Origin: Stenotrophomonas sp. Ste86
GTDB taxonomy: Bacteria; Pseudomonadota; Gammaproteobacteria; Xanthomonadales; Xanthomonadaceae
DNA length: 64,000 bases
Direction of reading: 5' to 3'
NCBI RefSeq assembly: GCF_024519465.1
Contig: NZ_JALJRW010000001.1
Location: 62,001 to 126,000, forward strand
In this document: positions 25,542 through 34,153 of the stretch, piece after piece
How positions within the stretch are numbered: the first letter of the stretch is position 1
Layout: the number at the start of each line of letters is the position of its first letter
Notes under the pieces: model-generated
The model's input: the letters and a program-made list of their open reading frames with translations, nothing else
Databases searched by the model: none
What the model was told of the DNA's origin: nothing
Made by a program: the position numbers and the translations under genes

Positions 25542-26690
25542 ATGGGTCTGGTACAGGCGGTGAAGGGTGCGGTTGGCGGTGTTCTGGCCGACCAGTGGAA
25601 GGATTTCTTCACCGTGCCGGCCGGCCTGCCGTCGACGGCAGCGCTGTTTGCCGCGGTGCCGCGCGGCACCAATGCCGGGCGCGGCTCGAACACCAGCGCG
25701 TCGTCGAACATCATCACCAATGGCTCGAAGATCGTCGTGCCCGAAGGCTACGGCCTGCTGCTGTTCCAGGACGGCGCGGTGACCGGTTTCGTTGCCGAAC
25801 CGGGTGGCTATGAATGGCGCTCGGACGACGCAAACTCGCAGTCGATCTTCGCCGGCGACGGGCTGGTCGGCCCGCTGATCAAGCAGAGCTGGGAGCGCTT
25901 CAAGTTCGGCGGCCAGCCGGGCTCGCAGCAGGCGGCGTTCTTCGTCTCGCTCAAGGAGCTGCCGGACAACCGTTTCGGCACCCAGTCGGAAATCTACTGG
26001 GACGACGGCTTCCTGGGTACGCAGGTCGGCGCGCTGACGCGCGGCTCGTACACGCTGAAGATCGTCGACCCGATCCTGTTCGTGAAGAATTTCGTGCCCG
26101 CCAGCTACCTGCAGCCGGGCCAGGTGTTCGACTTCACCGATCTGGACAACGCGGCGGCCAGCCAGCTGTTCAATGAAGTGGTGGGCTCGCTCGCACCGGC
26201 CTTCAGCCTGTACACCAACGATCCGGGCAAGGGCAATCGCATCACCAAGCTGCAGCAGGATTCGCTTGGCTTCGCGCAGAGCCTGTCCGCTGCCGTCGAA
26301 CAGGGCTACCAGTGGAAGTCCGATCGCGGCCTGGCCATCGTCAAGACCGCGATCGTGTCGATCGAATACGACGCCAACACCCGCGAACTGCTCAAGACCG
26401 TGCAGCGCGCCGATGCGCTGGCCGGTTCGCGCGGCAACTCGAACCTGCAGGCCAGCGTGGCCCAGGGTATCCAGTCGGCCGGCGAGAACGGCGGTGCGGC
26501 CGGGCTGGTGGGCGTAGGCATGGCCTCGGGCATGTTCGGTGCCGGCAACCTGCAGCAGCCGGCGACCCCTGCGGCCCCGGCCGCGGACGACCCCGTGGCC
26601 AAGCTGAAGAAGGCCAAGGAAATGCTCGATCTGGGCCTGATCACCCAGGACGACTACGACAAGCTCAAGGCCAAGGCGCTGGGCCTGTAA
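25542..26690 (+). CDS. SPFH/Band-7 domain protein with SHOCT-like C-terminus
   Basis: I chose the ATG at 25542, preceded by GGGAG; it gives 382 residues. IVVPEGYGLLLFQDGAVTGF opens an SPFH-like domain of the type annotated as virion-core-protein-like. The C-terminal 30 residues (DDPVAKLKKAKEMLDLGLIT then DDYDKLKAKAL) form a short helical SHOCT motif, common in membrane- or oligomer-associated bacterial proteins. No membrane helix is present. A zinc-ribbon protein and a small membrane protein follow in the same operon (21-base gap and four-base overlap), a pairing that recurs in bacteria but has no settled function. Confidence 0.82.
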   Translation: MGLVQAVKGAVGGVLADQWKDFFTVPAGLPSTAALFAAVPRGTNAGRGSNTSASSNIITNGSKIVVPEGYGLLLFQDGAVTGFVAEPGGYEWRSDDANSQSIFAGDGLVGPLIKQSWERFKFGGQPGSQQAAFFVSLKELPDNRFGTQSEIYWDDGFLGTQVGALTRGSYTLKIVDPILFVKNFVPASYLQPGQVFDFTDLDNAAASQLFNEVVGSLAPAFSLYTNDPGKGNRITKLQQDSLGFAQSLSAAVEQGYQWKSDRGLAIVKTAIVSIEYDANTRELLKTVQRADALAGSRGNSNLQASVAQGIQSAGENGGAAGLVGVGMASGMFGAGNLQQPATPAAPAADDPVAKLKKAKEMLDLGLITQDDYDKLKAKALGL

Positions 26691-26711
26691 GACGCAGGAA
26701 GCGCGCAGATC

Positions 26712-28061
26712 ATGTCCGATTCCCGAATCCCGCCGCCGCTGCCGTCGTCGGCCCCGCCTCCGTTGCCGCCTGCGCCGCCCACGCCCGTGAGCGGCCCCGG
26801 ATCGCCGCGGGACGTGCCGCCGTTGCCGGGCACCTTCCCGGTCGACCCGTCCACCCTGCCCCCGCCGATTCGCGATGAATTGCTGGCGCCGGACCCGGTT
26901 GCCCTGGATACGTCCGCCGAAGAACTCAAGGACGGCCTCAACCGCTGCCCGAAATGCGGCTCGACCGATGTCCGGCTCAAGCTCGGTACCGACGTACTGG
27001 TCTGCCAGTTCTGCCGCAACGAGTGGCATGGCACGCTGGTCGAGCAGGCGTTCGGGCTGGGCGATGGCATCGACCAGCTGCGCGGCACGGTCATTGCGTC
27101 GGGTGCGCGTGACATCCAGGCCGATACCGCCAGCCTGATGAGCTTCAAGTGCACCGGCTGCGGCGCCGAAGTCACCATCAACACCGAGAGCACGATGACC
27201 GCACGCTGCCACTGGTGCCGCCATGTGTTCGGGGTCAACGAACAGGTGGCCAACGGCGCGGTGCCCGATGCGGTACTGCCGTTCAAGGTGAGCAAGACCG
27301 ATGCCGTGGCGCGTATCCGCCAGTTCGTGGACAAGCGCCGTCTGTTTGCGTTGAAGGCTTTCAAGAACGAGTTCACGCCGGAAAATGTAGTGGGCGTGTA
27401 CCTGCCCTACATGATCGTCGACAGCAACGTCAGCGCCGCGGTCGCCGGCAAGGGCGAAATCCTCACCCGCGAGTACACCCGTGGTGAGGGCGACAAGAAG
27501 AAGACCTACTACGACGCCGATGTGTACCGGGTGGAGCGGCAGGTGGACTTCACCGTGGACGACCTGCCACTGGAGTCTTCGGCCGAGCGCGGCAACCTGG
27601 ACACGCGCACCAATACCAACAACATCATCAACACGATCCTGCCGTTCGACACCAAGAACGCCTTGAAGTGGAACGCTTCCTACCTGATGGGTTTCACCAC
27701 CGAGAAGCGCAACCTCGACGTGGAGAAGCTGCGCCCGCGGCTGGAAGACCAGCTGCTGTCGATCGCCCGCGCGCAGGTGGAGGGCTCCGTGCGCCGCTAT
27801 GACCGTGGCGTGCGCTGGGAGCAGGAGCGGCTGGACGTGCACGGTACGCGCTGGGTGTCGATGTACCTGCCGGTGTGGCTCTACTCGTATCACCAGCCCG
27901 GCCGCAACGGCGGCATGCTGCACTACATCGCGGTGAACGGCCGCACCGGTGAAACCATGGGCAGCGTGCCGGTGCAGCAGTGGAAGCTGCTGTTGGCCGC
28001 GCTCGCCACCGGTACGATCATCGAAGCCCTTGTTCTCTTCTTCCTGGTGGCCTCCTCATGA
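26712..28061 (+). CDS. TFIIB-type zinc-ribbon membrane protein
   Basis: A 449-residue protein. The first 60 residues are Pro-rich and likely disordered. Two zinc ribbons follow: NRCPKCGSTDVRLK...CQFCRN (about residues 77-105) and KCTGCGAEVTIN...CHWCRHVF (about 151-175). The middle is a beta-rich domain of unknown function with YLPYMIVDS and MYLPVWLYSYHQP. One C-terminal membrane helix (LLAALATGTIIEALVLFFLV) anchors it. It is encoded between an SPFH protein and a small membrane protein, so all three probably form one membrane complex. Role unknown. Confidence 0.75.
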   Translation: MSDSRIPPPLPSSAPPPLPPAPPTPVSGPGSPRDVPPLPGTFPVDPSTLPPPIRDELLAPDPVALDTSAEELKDGLNRCPKCGSTDVRLKLGTDVLVCQFCRNEWHGTLVEQAFGLGDGIDQLRGTVIASGARDIQADTASLMSFKCTGCGAEVTINTESTMTARCHWCRHVFGVNEQVANGAVPDAVLPFKVSKTDAVARIRQFVDKRRLFALKAFKNEFTPENVVGVYLPYMIVDSNVSAAVAGKGEILTREYTRGEGDKKKTYYDADVYRVERQVDFTVDDLPLESSAERGNLDTRTNTNNIINTILPFDTKNALKWNASYLMGFTTEKRNLDVEKLRPRLEDQLLSIARAQVEGSVRRYDRGVRWEQERLDVHGTRWVSMYLPVWLYSYHQPGRNGGMLHYIAVNGRTGETMGSVPVQQWKLLLAALATGTIIEALVLFFLVASS

Positions 28062-28309
28062 GCGATGACAGTGGACTCTGGTTGCTGGCCGCGGGCCCGG
28101 CCAGCGCGACCGCGTTGTACTGGGCGCTATACCGGTACTACCGCAATACCGACAAATCCCACGCCTTCGAGCGCGAGACCTTGGTGGAGGCCAAGCCGGT
28201 AACCGGCTCGGACCATCGGGTCGATACGATCACCGGCACCCAGGAAACCCGCATCCGCGGCGACAACGTGCGCGCCTACCGCACCCGGGTGATGCGGGAC
28301 AGCAGCTGA
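28058..28309 (+). CDS. Small membrane protein of the SPFH operon
   Basis: An 83-residue protein (MSDDSGLWLLAAGPASATAL) with one membrane helix in the first 28 residues and a charged cytoplasmic tail (YYRNTDKSHAFERETLVEAK). Its ATG overlaps the stop of the zinc-ribbon gene by four bases, so translation is coupled. No family recognised; it probably works with its two upstream partners. Confidence 0.65.
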   Translation: MSDDSGLWLLAAGPASATALYWALYRYYRNTDKSHAFERETLVEAKPVTGSDHRVDTITGTQETRIRGDNVRAYRTRVMRDSS

Positions 28310-28463
28310 CCCCCAGCGCTGTCGGCATGATCGTGACCCCGCCCAGCACGTGGCCGTCGGCGTCGGTCGACGATCTGGCGTTTTTGGCCCTGGGCGGCAC
28401 GCAACCAAGTGCCGTGCCCGCCCCTTCCCCGGGCGGACACGGCGTCCCCATTCTCGCGCCAGG

Positions 28464-28481
28464 CGGGCGTAGCGACGCCCG
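28464..28481 (-). terminator. Hairpin between convergent operons
   Basis: CGGGCGT, loop AGCG, ACGCCCG: a perfect seven-base stem seven bases beyond the stop of the Roadblock gene at 28488. No T run follows, so it is only a probable terminator. Confidence 0.45.
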
Positions 28482-28487
28482 ACCGGG

Positions 28488-28850
28488 TTACAGCTTCAGC
28501 GAGCCTTCCACATCCAGCACGGTGCGACGCGCCAGTGCCAGGTTGGCTTTCTGGCGGTCCAGTACCACGTAGAAGAACAGGCCTTTGTTGGAGGCCACCG
28601 GACGCAGCACGTGGTACGCGCGGCCCAGGGTGATCAGCATGTCTTCGATGACGTCGTTGAGCTTGAGCGACTCGGCCGTCTTCATCTTGGCGCGCAGCAC
28701 TTCGGTGTTGCCGGCCGCGGCCAGTTCCATGTCCACGCCGGAGCCGGCTTCGCCGAGCAGCATGCCGCTGTCGTAGTCGACCAGGGCCACGGCCTGCGCG
28801 CCATTGATCTGCATCAGGGCGTCGAGGCAATCGGTGATGCTCTTGTTCAT
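28488..28850 (-). CDS. Roadblock/LC7-like regulatory protein (second copy)
   Basis: A 120-residue protein from the ATG at 28850, preceded by GGAAAA. The start MNKSITDCLDALMQINGAQA and the central VALVDYDSGMLLGEAGSG are typical of the Roadblock/LC7 fold, which dimerises and regulates small Ras-like GTPases (MglB with MglA is the known example). It is the fourth gene of a leftward operon of unknown protein, GTPase and two Roadblock proteins. It may sense GTPase state or form part of its activating complex. Confidence 0.78.
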   Translation of the reverse strand: MNKSITDCLDALMQINGAQAVALVDYDSGMLLGEAGSGVDMELAAAGNTEVLRAKMKTAESLKLNDVIEDMLITLGRAYHVLRPVASNKGLFFYVVLDRQKANLALARRTVLDVEGSLKL

Positions 28851-28882
28851 TCTGTTTTCCTTATCAAGTGGAGGTGGGTCAA

Positions 28883-29305
28883 TCAACGTGTTCGGGTGTC
28901 GGCCGGCATCGCGGCGGTGAGGCGGCGCACGCACTGTTTGGCGTGCCACAGCACCTGCCCCATCGCACTGGTCTGGTCGCAGGCGGCCATCAGCAGTTGC
29001 GGCGGCTGCACGGGGATGGTCAGCATCAGCACCTTGCCGTGCGCCGCTTCCAGGATCAGCGCACCGAGCGAGCCCATCACCAGCTCGCGACCGAGCGCTT
29101 CGGCCAGCGCCAGCATCGAGCTGGTCATCGCGGCAAGGCGGCTGACGGTCTCTTCTTCGCGGCCGACCTGGGCCAGGGCGAAGCCGTCCAGGCTGGCGAC
29201 CACCACGCCCATCAGGCCGTCCACGTCGTGTACGAGGGTGGCCAGGTGCGCGTCGACCTGCTCGCGCACCGCGCCGCTTGCCGGCAGGCGGGCTGCATCA
29301 TTCAT
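28883..29305 (-). CDS. Roadblock/LC7-like (MglB-like) protein (first copy)
   Basis: From the ATG at 29305 the protein has 140 residues. The centre (LVHDVDGLMGVVVASLDGFA, then SRLAAMTSSMLALAEALG) is the standard Roadblock pattern, with a conserved helix after the first two strands. The start overlaps the end of the GTPase gene by eight bases, so both are made together. By analogy to MglB it is a likely GTPase-activating or -positioning partner. The C-terminus (LWHAKQCVRRLTAAM) is helical. Confidence 0.8.
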   Translation of the reverse strand: MNDAARLPASGAVREQVDAHLATLVHDVDGLMGVVVASLDGFALAQVGREEETVSRLAAMTSSMLALAEALGRELVMGSLGALILEAAHGKVLMLTIPVQPPQLLMAACDQTSAMGQVLWHAKQCVRRLTAAMPADTRTR

Positions 29306-29843
29306 CGCAGGCCACCAGGGTTTGGCATTCAATCTGACTCATCAGTACATCCATCACGGTAAGAACCTGCATCGGATCGCGCGGATCCACCATGACGATG
29401 GGCAGCGCTCCATCGTCGTGTTCCAGCCACTGTTCGCAGGCGGCGCGCTGCGCCGGGGCGGCATCGTCCATTCGGGTCACGCCCATTACCACCGGCAGCG
29501 GCGCGGGGTGGCGCTCGACCGCGTCCAGATAGGGCTGCACCTGCTGCTGGGGTAGCCCGGCGTGGGCGTTGACCAGCACGATCGCGCCACTGGCACCTTC
29601 GAGCAGGATCGGCCACAGGAAGTCGAAACGGGTCTGACCGGGCGTGCCGTACAGCCGCAGCCGGTCGCCGCCCGGCAGGTCGATGTCGCCGTAGTCCATC
29701 GCCACGGTGGTGAATGGTTTGTCGGCGCCCGGGTCGGTGTTGCGCACCTCGGTAGAGACCGCCCTGCCCTGTGCCAACGCCTGCACCAGGGTCGACTTGC
29801 CGGCGCCCATTTCGCCCAGCACCACGATCTTGTATTCACGCAT
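29298..29843 (-). CDS. MglA/COG2229-like small Ras-type GTPase
   Basis: A 181-residue GTPase from the ATG at 29843 (MREYKIVVLGEMGAGKSTLV). The P-loop GEMGAGKS, the switch II motif LYGTPGQTRFDF (Gly in place of the Asp of eukaryotic DTPGQ, as usual for this bacterial group) and the base-recognition motif GVTRMD are all present. It binds GTP and probably acts as a polarity or signalling switch in the cytoplasm. It is sandwiched between an unknown regulatory protein and two Roadblock genes, which is the typical bacterial GTPase module. Confidence 0.88.
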   Translation of the reverse strand: MREYKIVVLGEMGAGKSTLVQALAQGRAVSTEVRNTDPGADKPFTTVAMDYGDIDLPGGDRLRLYGTPGQTRFDFLWPILLEGASGAIVLVNAHAGLPQQQVQPYLDAVERHPAPLPVVMGVTRMDDAAPAQRAACEQWLEHDDGALPIVMVDPRDPMQVLTVMDVLMSQIECQTLVACDE

Positions 29844-29844
29844 T

Positions 29845-30543
29845 TCATCGACTCCAGCGGTTACGCACATCACGCCACATCCGGGCCAGCGCATTGCTGG
29901 CAGCCGGCTTGGCGGGCGCTACGGTCAGCGCCGGCATCGGGGCAGCACTTGGATGCGCATAGCCGCTGATATAGGCGGCATTGAAGAAGGCCTGGACCTC
30001 CACACGGGGCAGGCCCAGGATCGAACTGCAGCTACCCACATCCAGCGCATGCCGGATCATCAACGCGCAGATCCGAAAGTCGTCGTGGCGGTGCGCCAGT
30101 ACGCGGAAATCCGGCCAGCGACGCAGTCGCAGGCAGGTGTCGTCCTGCAGCGGTGGCAACGGGGCACCATCGCCGGCTGCATGCAGGCCCGCTTGCCAGA
30201 GCAGCGGACGCAATGCCACCGGTCGGGATCGAGCCGCCTGCGCATCGAACAGGCTGCGCGCAACGGGCAGCAGCTCAAGGGTGGGCTGCGGACCCACCAG
30301 CGCCGCCTGGAACAGGGCCATCGACATCGCCGACGGCTCGGCCAGCACGCCCAGGTTGTGCTCGGTGTCCAGCCAGCACAGCACCTTGCCCCTGGACATG
30401 ATCGCAGCGCAATGAATGGGGTCCTGCTGCTTGCGTTCGAGCATCAGGCGTCGGCGCAGCGCCTGCACGAAGAGCAGCGGCTGTGGCGCAGCGGAGGGAA
30501 GTGTCGGTTCGACGTCGAACGGCACACGGCGAAAGCGGCTCAT
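29845..30543 (-). CDS. Uncharacterised first protein of the GTPase operon
   Basis: The ATG at 30543 (MSRFRRVPFDVEPTLPSAAP) gives 232 residues. No membrane segment or signal is seen. A middle part (AIMSRGKVLCWLDTEHNLGV) may be a beta-rich domain. A C-terminal helical domain (FRICALMIRHALDVGSCSSI, then LPRVEVQAFFNAAYISGYA) resembles a winged-helix-like segment, but I cannot name a family. Only one base separates its stop from the GTPase start. It is probably a regulator or effector of that GTPase. Confidence 0.65.
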   Translation of the reverse strand: MSRFRRVPFDVEPTLPSAAPQPLLFVQALRRRLMLERKQQDPIHCAAIMSRGKVLCWLDTEHNLGVLAEPSAMSMALFQAALVGPQPTLELLPVARSLFDAQAARSRPVALRPLLWQAGLHAAGDGAPLPPLQDDTCLRLRRWPDFRVLAHRHDDFRICALMIRHALDVGSCSSILGLPRVEVQAFFNAAYISGYAHPSAAPMPALTVAPAKPAASNALARMWRDVRNRWSR

Positions 30544-30925
30544 ACCGCGTGCCTTGCCGCGGCCGCGGACGATGAAACGGACAACATCATGGGGATCTTC
30601 GTGTGGGAGCGGATGCCTGGCCGGTGACGCTGGGCGGTCACCAGCCGACGGGGTTCTAGGAGACCATCCGGCCCCTCGATCGCGCCATGCAAATACTGTG
30701 AAAACGGTCGCCGCCGCAGGTGTTTGCAAGTATTGGTATGCGTTGCGCGCCACACTTCATCAGTTCAAAAGATGCAGTGCCCCTTTCGCACTATTTGTAT
30801 ATACAACAACAATCAAAGTGCACAGACTTTCGGCTCAGAACAGGGTGCAGGCCGCCTGAATCGCGATACGGGCGATCGGCAGGGTGCCGTGCCGTTCTCC
30901 ACGCTTGTCCGCCAGGAGTTCCACC
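30544..30925. promoter_or_regulatory. Divergent control region with palindrome TTGTATATACAA
   Basis: This 380-base gap separates the leftward GTPase operon from the rightward response regulator. It is unusually AT-rich around 30680-30830. TTGTATATACAA at 30795-30806 is a perfect 12-base palindrome, a plausible operator. CAGGAG at 30913 serves the GTG start of the response regulator. No convincing coding frame is seen in it. Confidence 0.5.
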
Positions 30926-31606
30926 GTGCCCATCCGCGTCATCATCGCCGACGATCATCCCGTTGTCCGCCTGGGCGTTCGTGCCTTGCTGGAAGGTGCG
31001 GGCCGTTACCGCGTGGTGGCCGAGGCCGCCTGCGCCGATGAGCTTCTCTGCGCGCTGGAGCGCGCGCCCTGCGACGTGCTGATGACCGACTTTTCCATGC
31101 CCGGTGGCACCGCGCCGGACGGTCAGGCGATGCTGGCGATGATCCACCGCAGGCACCCGGCGTTGCCGGTGGTGCTGATGACGATGTTCACCAACGTACC
31201 GACGCTGCGGATGGCGATGAAGAACGGCGTGCGCGGCGTGATCGACAAGGCCTGCTCGCTGCTGGACATTCCCCGGGCAATCGACGAGGTCCTCAACGGT
31301 TCGGCCTATGTCTGCAGTTCGCTGCGCGCCGAGCTCTGCAACGGCGACGAAGAAACCGGCTCGCTGTGCGCCTGCCTGTCGCCGAAGGAACTGGAGGTGC
31401 TGCGGTTGTATGCCTCCGGGCTGAGCATCACCCAGATTGCCGCGCGCCTGGATCGGAGTATCAGCACGATCAGTCGGCAGCGCATTTCGGCGATGAACAA
31501 GCTGGGGATCCGCGCCGAATCGGAACTGTATGCGTTTGCCAGCGAGCACAGGCTTGCCATGGCACCCTGCCCGGCGCCGCCTGCGCCGTTGCAGTCGGCC
31601 GCATAG
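30926..31606 (+). CDS. LuxR-family response regulator (RcsB-like)
   Basis: The start is GTG at 30926, eight bases after CAGGAG, giving 226 residues. A receiver domain (VIIADDHPVVRLGVRALLEG) has the acidic pair DD, phospho-acceptor Asp in DVLMTDFSMPGG, and Lys in VIDKACS. A C-terminal LuxR helix-turn-helix reads LSPKELEVLRLYASGLSITQ then SISTISRQRISAMNKLGI. The DFSMPGG loop and HTH are close in style to RcsB. No histidine kinase gene is adjacent, so its partner is elsewhere. It might control the divergent GTPase operon through the palindrome between them. Confidence 0.87.
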   Translation: MPIRVIIADDHPVVRLGVRALLEGAGRYRVVAEAACADELLCALERAPCDVLMTDFSMPGGTAPDGQAMLAMIHRRHPALPVVLMTMFTNVPTLRMAMKNGVRGVIDKACSLLDIPRAIDEVLNGSAYVCSSLRAELCNGDEETGSLCACLSPKELEVLRLYASGLSITQIAARLDRSISTISRQRISAMNKLGIRAESELYAFASEHRLAMAPCPAPPAPLQSAA

Positions 31607-31683
31607 CGCCCGTGCGCGAGATGGCGCGGCGTTAACGCGGGCTGGCGCACGCTCTCCGGAGCGAATGGAAACCAGAGCAGATC

Positions 31684-32367
31684 ATGAAGCAGGCAGTCCA
31701 ATTTTTCGTGCTGGGTACGGCGTGGGTGGCCATGGTCAGCGCGTGCAGTCCGCAACCGGCGGCGGTCGTGACCGCGTCATCCTCCATGGCCGCCGCAGGC
31801 GCCCCGCCCGCAGATACGGGCCCGGCAGCGTCGGTGCCCGGAACCCAGGCCGGCGATGGTTTTGCCGAGCCGGCACCGGGTATCGCGGTCCGCGCGGTTC
31901 CCGGCACGCATGTCGAACATGATTTCAAGCGCAGCTACCTGACGCTGGATGCCTGGAAACTGTATCCGGCGGCGGGCAGCATCGGCACGCCGCTTATCGC
32001 CGTCGTGATGGATGGCTCCAATGACGTCACCTCGGCCGAAATGCGGATCGGCCGCAGCGATACGGCAGCCGATATCGCCGCCTGCCTCGTCGCGCCCGAC
32101 GAGGCGACCGACCCGTCGGACACGGCAGAGATAGGCGGAGTGCGCTTCACCCATTTCACCGCCAGCGATGCGGCGATGAGCCACTACGTCTCCGCGGAGA
32201 GCTACCGCGCCGTGCACAACGGGGCGTGTTATGCGATTGACCTGATCGTTGCGGGCACCCGTCCGGACGTCTACGACCCGCCACGCACGCCGCCATTCAC
32301 CAACGACGTTGCCAAGCAGCGGTTGGCAACGGCGCTCGCGGCCGTGCATTGGGTAGCGAAGGGCTGA
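31684..32367 (+). CDS. Lipoprotein of unknown function
   Basis: A 227-residue protein starting MKQAVQFFVLGTAWVAMVSA with a lipobox VSAC (Cys21). A disordered Ala/Pro-rich linker to about residue 65 leads to a compact domain (YLTLDAWKLYPAAGSIGTPL to LATALAAVHWVAKG). Cys residues in AACLVAPD and NGACYAID may pair. It resembles no family I can name; probably periplasmic, attached to a membrane. Confidence 0.6.
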   Translation: MKQAVQFFVLGTAWVAMVSACSPQPAAVVTASSSMAAAGAPPADTGPAASVPGTQAGDGFAEPAPGIAVRAVPGTHVEHDFKRSYLTLDAWKLYPAAGSIGTPLIAVVMDGSNDVTSAEMRIGRSDTAADIAACLVAPDEATDPSDTAEIGGVRFTHFTASDAAMSHYVSAESYRAVHNGACYAIDLIVAGTRPDVYDPPRTPPFTNDVAKQRLATALAAVHWVAKG

Positions 32368-32425
32368 GGATGACCGCGGCGGGGAGGGCCGCTATGCTGC
32401 CCTATCCTGCCCCCGAGGACGTCCC

Positions 32426-33403
32426 ATGCGTACGTTGTATCCGGCCATCTCCCCCTACCGTGAGTTCGCATTGCCGGTGGATGGCCTGCACACCTTGCAC
32501 GTCGAGGAATGCGGTACGCCGGACGGCATCCCCGTGGTATTCCTGCACGGTGGCCCCGGCGCGGGCGCGTCGCCAACCCACCGGCGGTTTTTCGATCCGG
32601 CGCGGTATCGCATCGTACTGATCGACCAGCGTGGCAGTGGCCGCTCCACGCCGTTCGGGGAGTTGCATGACAACACCACCGCGCACCTGGTCGCCGACAT
32701 CGAGGCGGTACGTGCGCACCTGGGCATCGCGCGTTGGCTGGTGTTTGGCGGTTCGTGGGGGTCGACGCTGGCGCTGGCCTATGCACAGACCCATCCGCAG
32801 CGCGCCACCGGGCTGATCGTGCGCGGCGTATACCTGGGGCGCGCCGAGGAAAACCGCTGGTTCAACGAGGCCGATGGCGGGGCGCGCTGGGTGTTTCCCG
32901 AGCGTTGGGCACGGTACGAGGCACATATTCCGGAAGCAGAGCGCGGGGCGATGATTGCCGCGTATTGGACGCGCCTGGACAGCGACGACCGGCCCACGCA
33001 GATCGCCGCCGCACAAGCGTGGCTGGGGTGGGAGGACAACGCCGCCACGCTGGTACACGACGTCGATGCCGTCTCCACTGCCGATCCGCTGGACACGCTG
33101 GCCAAGGCCCGGATCGAGGCGCACTACTTCCGCCACAACGCGTTTCTCGTGCATGGCCAGCTGCTGCGCGATATCGACCGCATCCGCCACCTGCCGGGCG
33201 TGATCGTGCAGGGGCGCTATGACATCATCTGCCCCGCCCGCAGCGCGTGGGACCTGGCCTGTGCCTGGCCCGAGGCCCGGCTGGAGATGGTGTTGTCCGG
33301 GCATGGCGCTACCGAACCGGCCACCGCCGACGCGCTGGTGCGTGCCACGGACGATTTCGCCGACCGCATCAGCGGGCCATCGGCGCATTCGATTCAACGT
33401 TGA
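32426..33403 (+). CDS. pip: Proline iminopeptidase
   Basis: A 325-residue alpha/beta hydrolase of standard length. HGGPGAG forms the oxyanion hole, DQRGSGRSTP is the family signature, and the nucleophile Ser is in GGSWGSTLALAYAQ. The catalytic Asp is probably in VQGRYDIICPARSAW and the His in LSGHGATEP (GHG, where many members have GHS). It removes N-terminal proline from peptides in the cytoplasm. It stands alone between the lipoprotein and DNA glycosylase genes. Confidence 0.93.
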   Translation: MRTLYPAISPYREFALPVDGLHTLHVEECGTPDGIPVVFLHGGPGAGASPTHRRFFDPARYRIVLIDQRGSGRSTPFGELHDNTTAHLVADIEAVRAHLGIARWLVFGGSWGSTLALAYAQTHPQRATGLIVRGVYLGRAEENRWFNEADGGARWVFPERWARYEAHIPEAERGAMIAAYWTRLDSDDRPTQIAAAQAWLGWEDNAATLVHDVDAVSTADPLDTLAKARIEAHYFRHNAFLVHGQLLRDIDRIRHLPGVIVQGRYDIICPARSAWDLACAWPEARLEMVLSGHGATEPATADALVRATDDFADRISGPSAHSIQR

Positions 33404-33456
33404 GATGTCGTGACGCGTGGTGGTGATGCGTCTGAAATCGACCTGCAGGAAATGGC

Positions 33457-34068
33457 ATGAACACCTGGATCACCCTGCCCCGTACGTTCTACCAGCGACA
33501 CCCGACCCAGGTCGCCCCGGACCTGTTGAACAAGCTGCTGGTGCGCGACGACGGTCGCGCCGGCCGCATCGTCGAGGTGGAAGCGTATGCAGGCAGCGAA
33601 GACCCGGCAGCCCACTCCTATCGCGGCATGACCGCGCGCACGGCCACCATGTTCGGCGAGGCCGGGCACCTCTACGTGTATTTCAGCTACGGCATGCACT
33701 GGGGCAGCAATGCGGTCTGTGGCGAGGTCGGGCAAGGCTGGGGCGTTCTGTTGCGTGCGTTGGAGCCGGTGGACGGTCTCGACCTGATCCGTGCCGCGCG
33801 TCCGGCCATCCGCCGCGATCCCGATCTGGCCAGTGGCCCAGGCCGGCTGTCGCAGGCGATGGGCATCACCAAGGCGCTGGACGGTGCCGATCTGGTGCGC
33901 AATGACCGGGGCGTGCGCATCGTCAGCGATGGGATGAACCCGCCGGACGCGCCGGTGGTGGGGCCGCGGATCGGGATCAGCAAGGCGGTGGCGCTGCCCT
34001 GGCGCTGGCATGTGCCGGGAAACGCCCACGTATCGGGACGTCGCAGCGCCAGCACGGGCAAGGGCTGA
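33457..34068 (+). CDS. 3-methyladenine DNA glycosylase (AAG/MPG family)
   Basis: A 203-residue protein. LPRTFYQRHPTQVAPDLLNK, VEVEAYAGSEDPAAHSYRGM with the catalytic Glu, and VYFSYGMHWGSNAV are signatures of the alkyladenine glycosylase family, which flips out and excises alkylated purines. The damaged-base loop GPGRLSQAMGI is intact. Length fits bacterial members. AGGAAA lies ahead of the start at 33457. It acts in base excision repair. Confidence 0.9.
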   Translation: MNTWITLPRTFYQRHPTQVAPDLLNKLLVRDDGRAGRIVEVEAYAGSEDPAAHSYRGMTARTATMFGEAGHLYVYFSYGMHWGSNAVCGEVGQGWGVLLRALEPVDGLDLIRAARPAIRRDPDLASGPGRLSQAMGITKALDGADLVRNDRGVRIVSDGMNPPDAPVVGPRIGISKAVALPWRWHVPGNAHVSGRRSASTGKG

Positions 34069-34153
34069 CGGCCCGCGACGGGGCGCCCGCCGATCCCGTT
34101 CAGACAGGCAAATCGTCATTCCGGTGTAAAATTCATGGTTTTTAGCCGGAACC

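Noticed and set aside
25338..27923. 861-codon minus-strand frame
   Set aside because: Covers the SPFH and zinc-ribbon genes in antisense; these have clear domains and ribosome sites.
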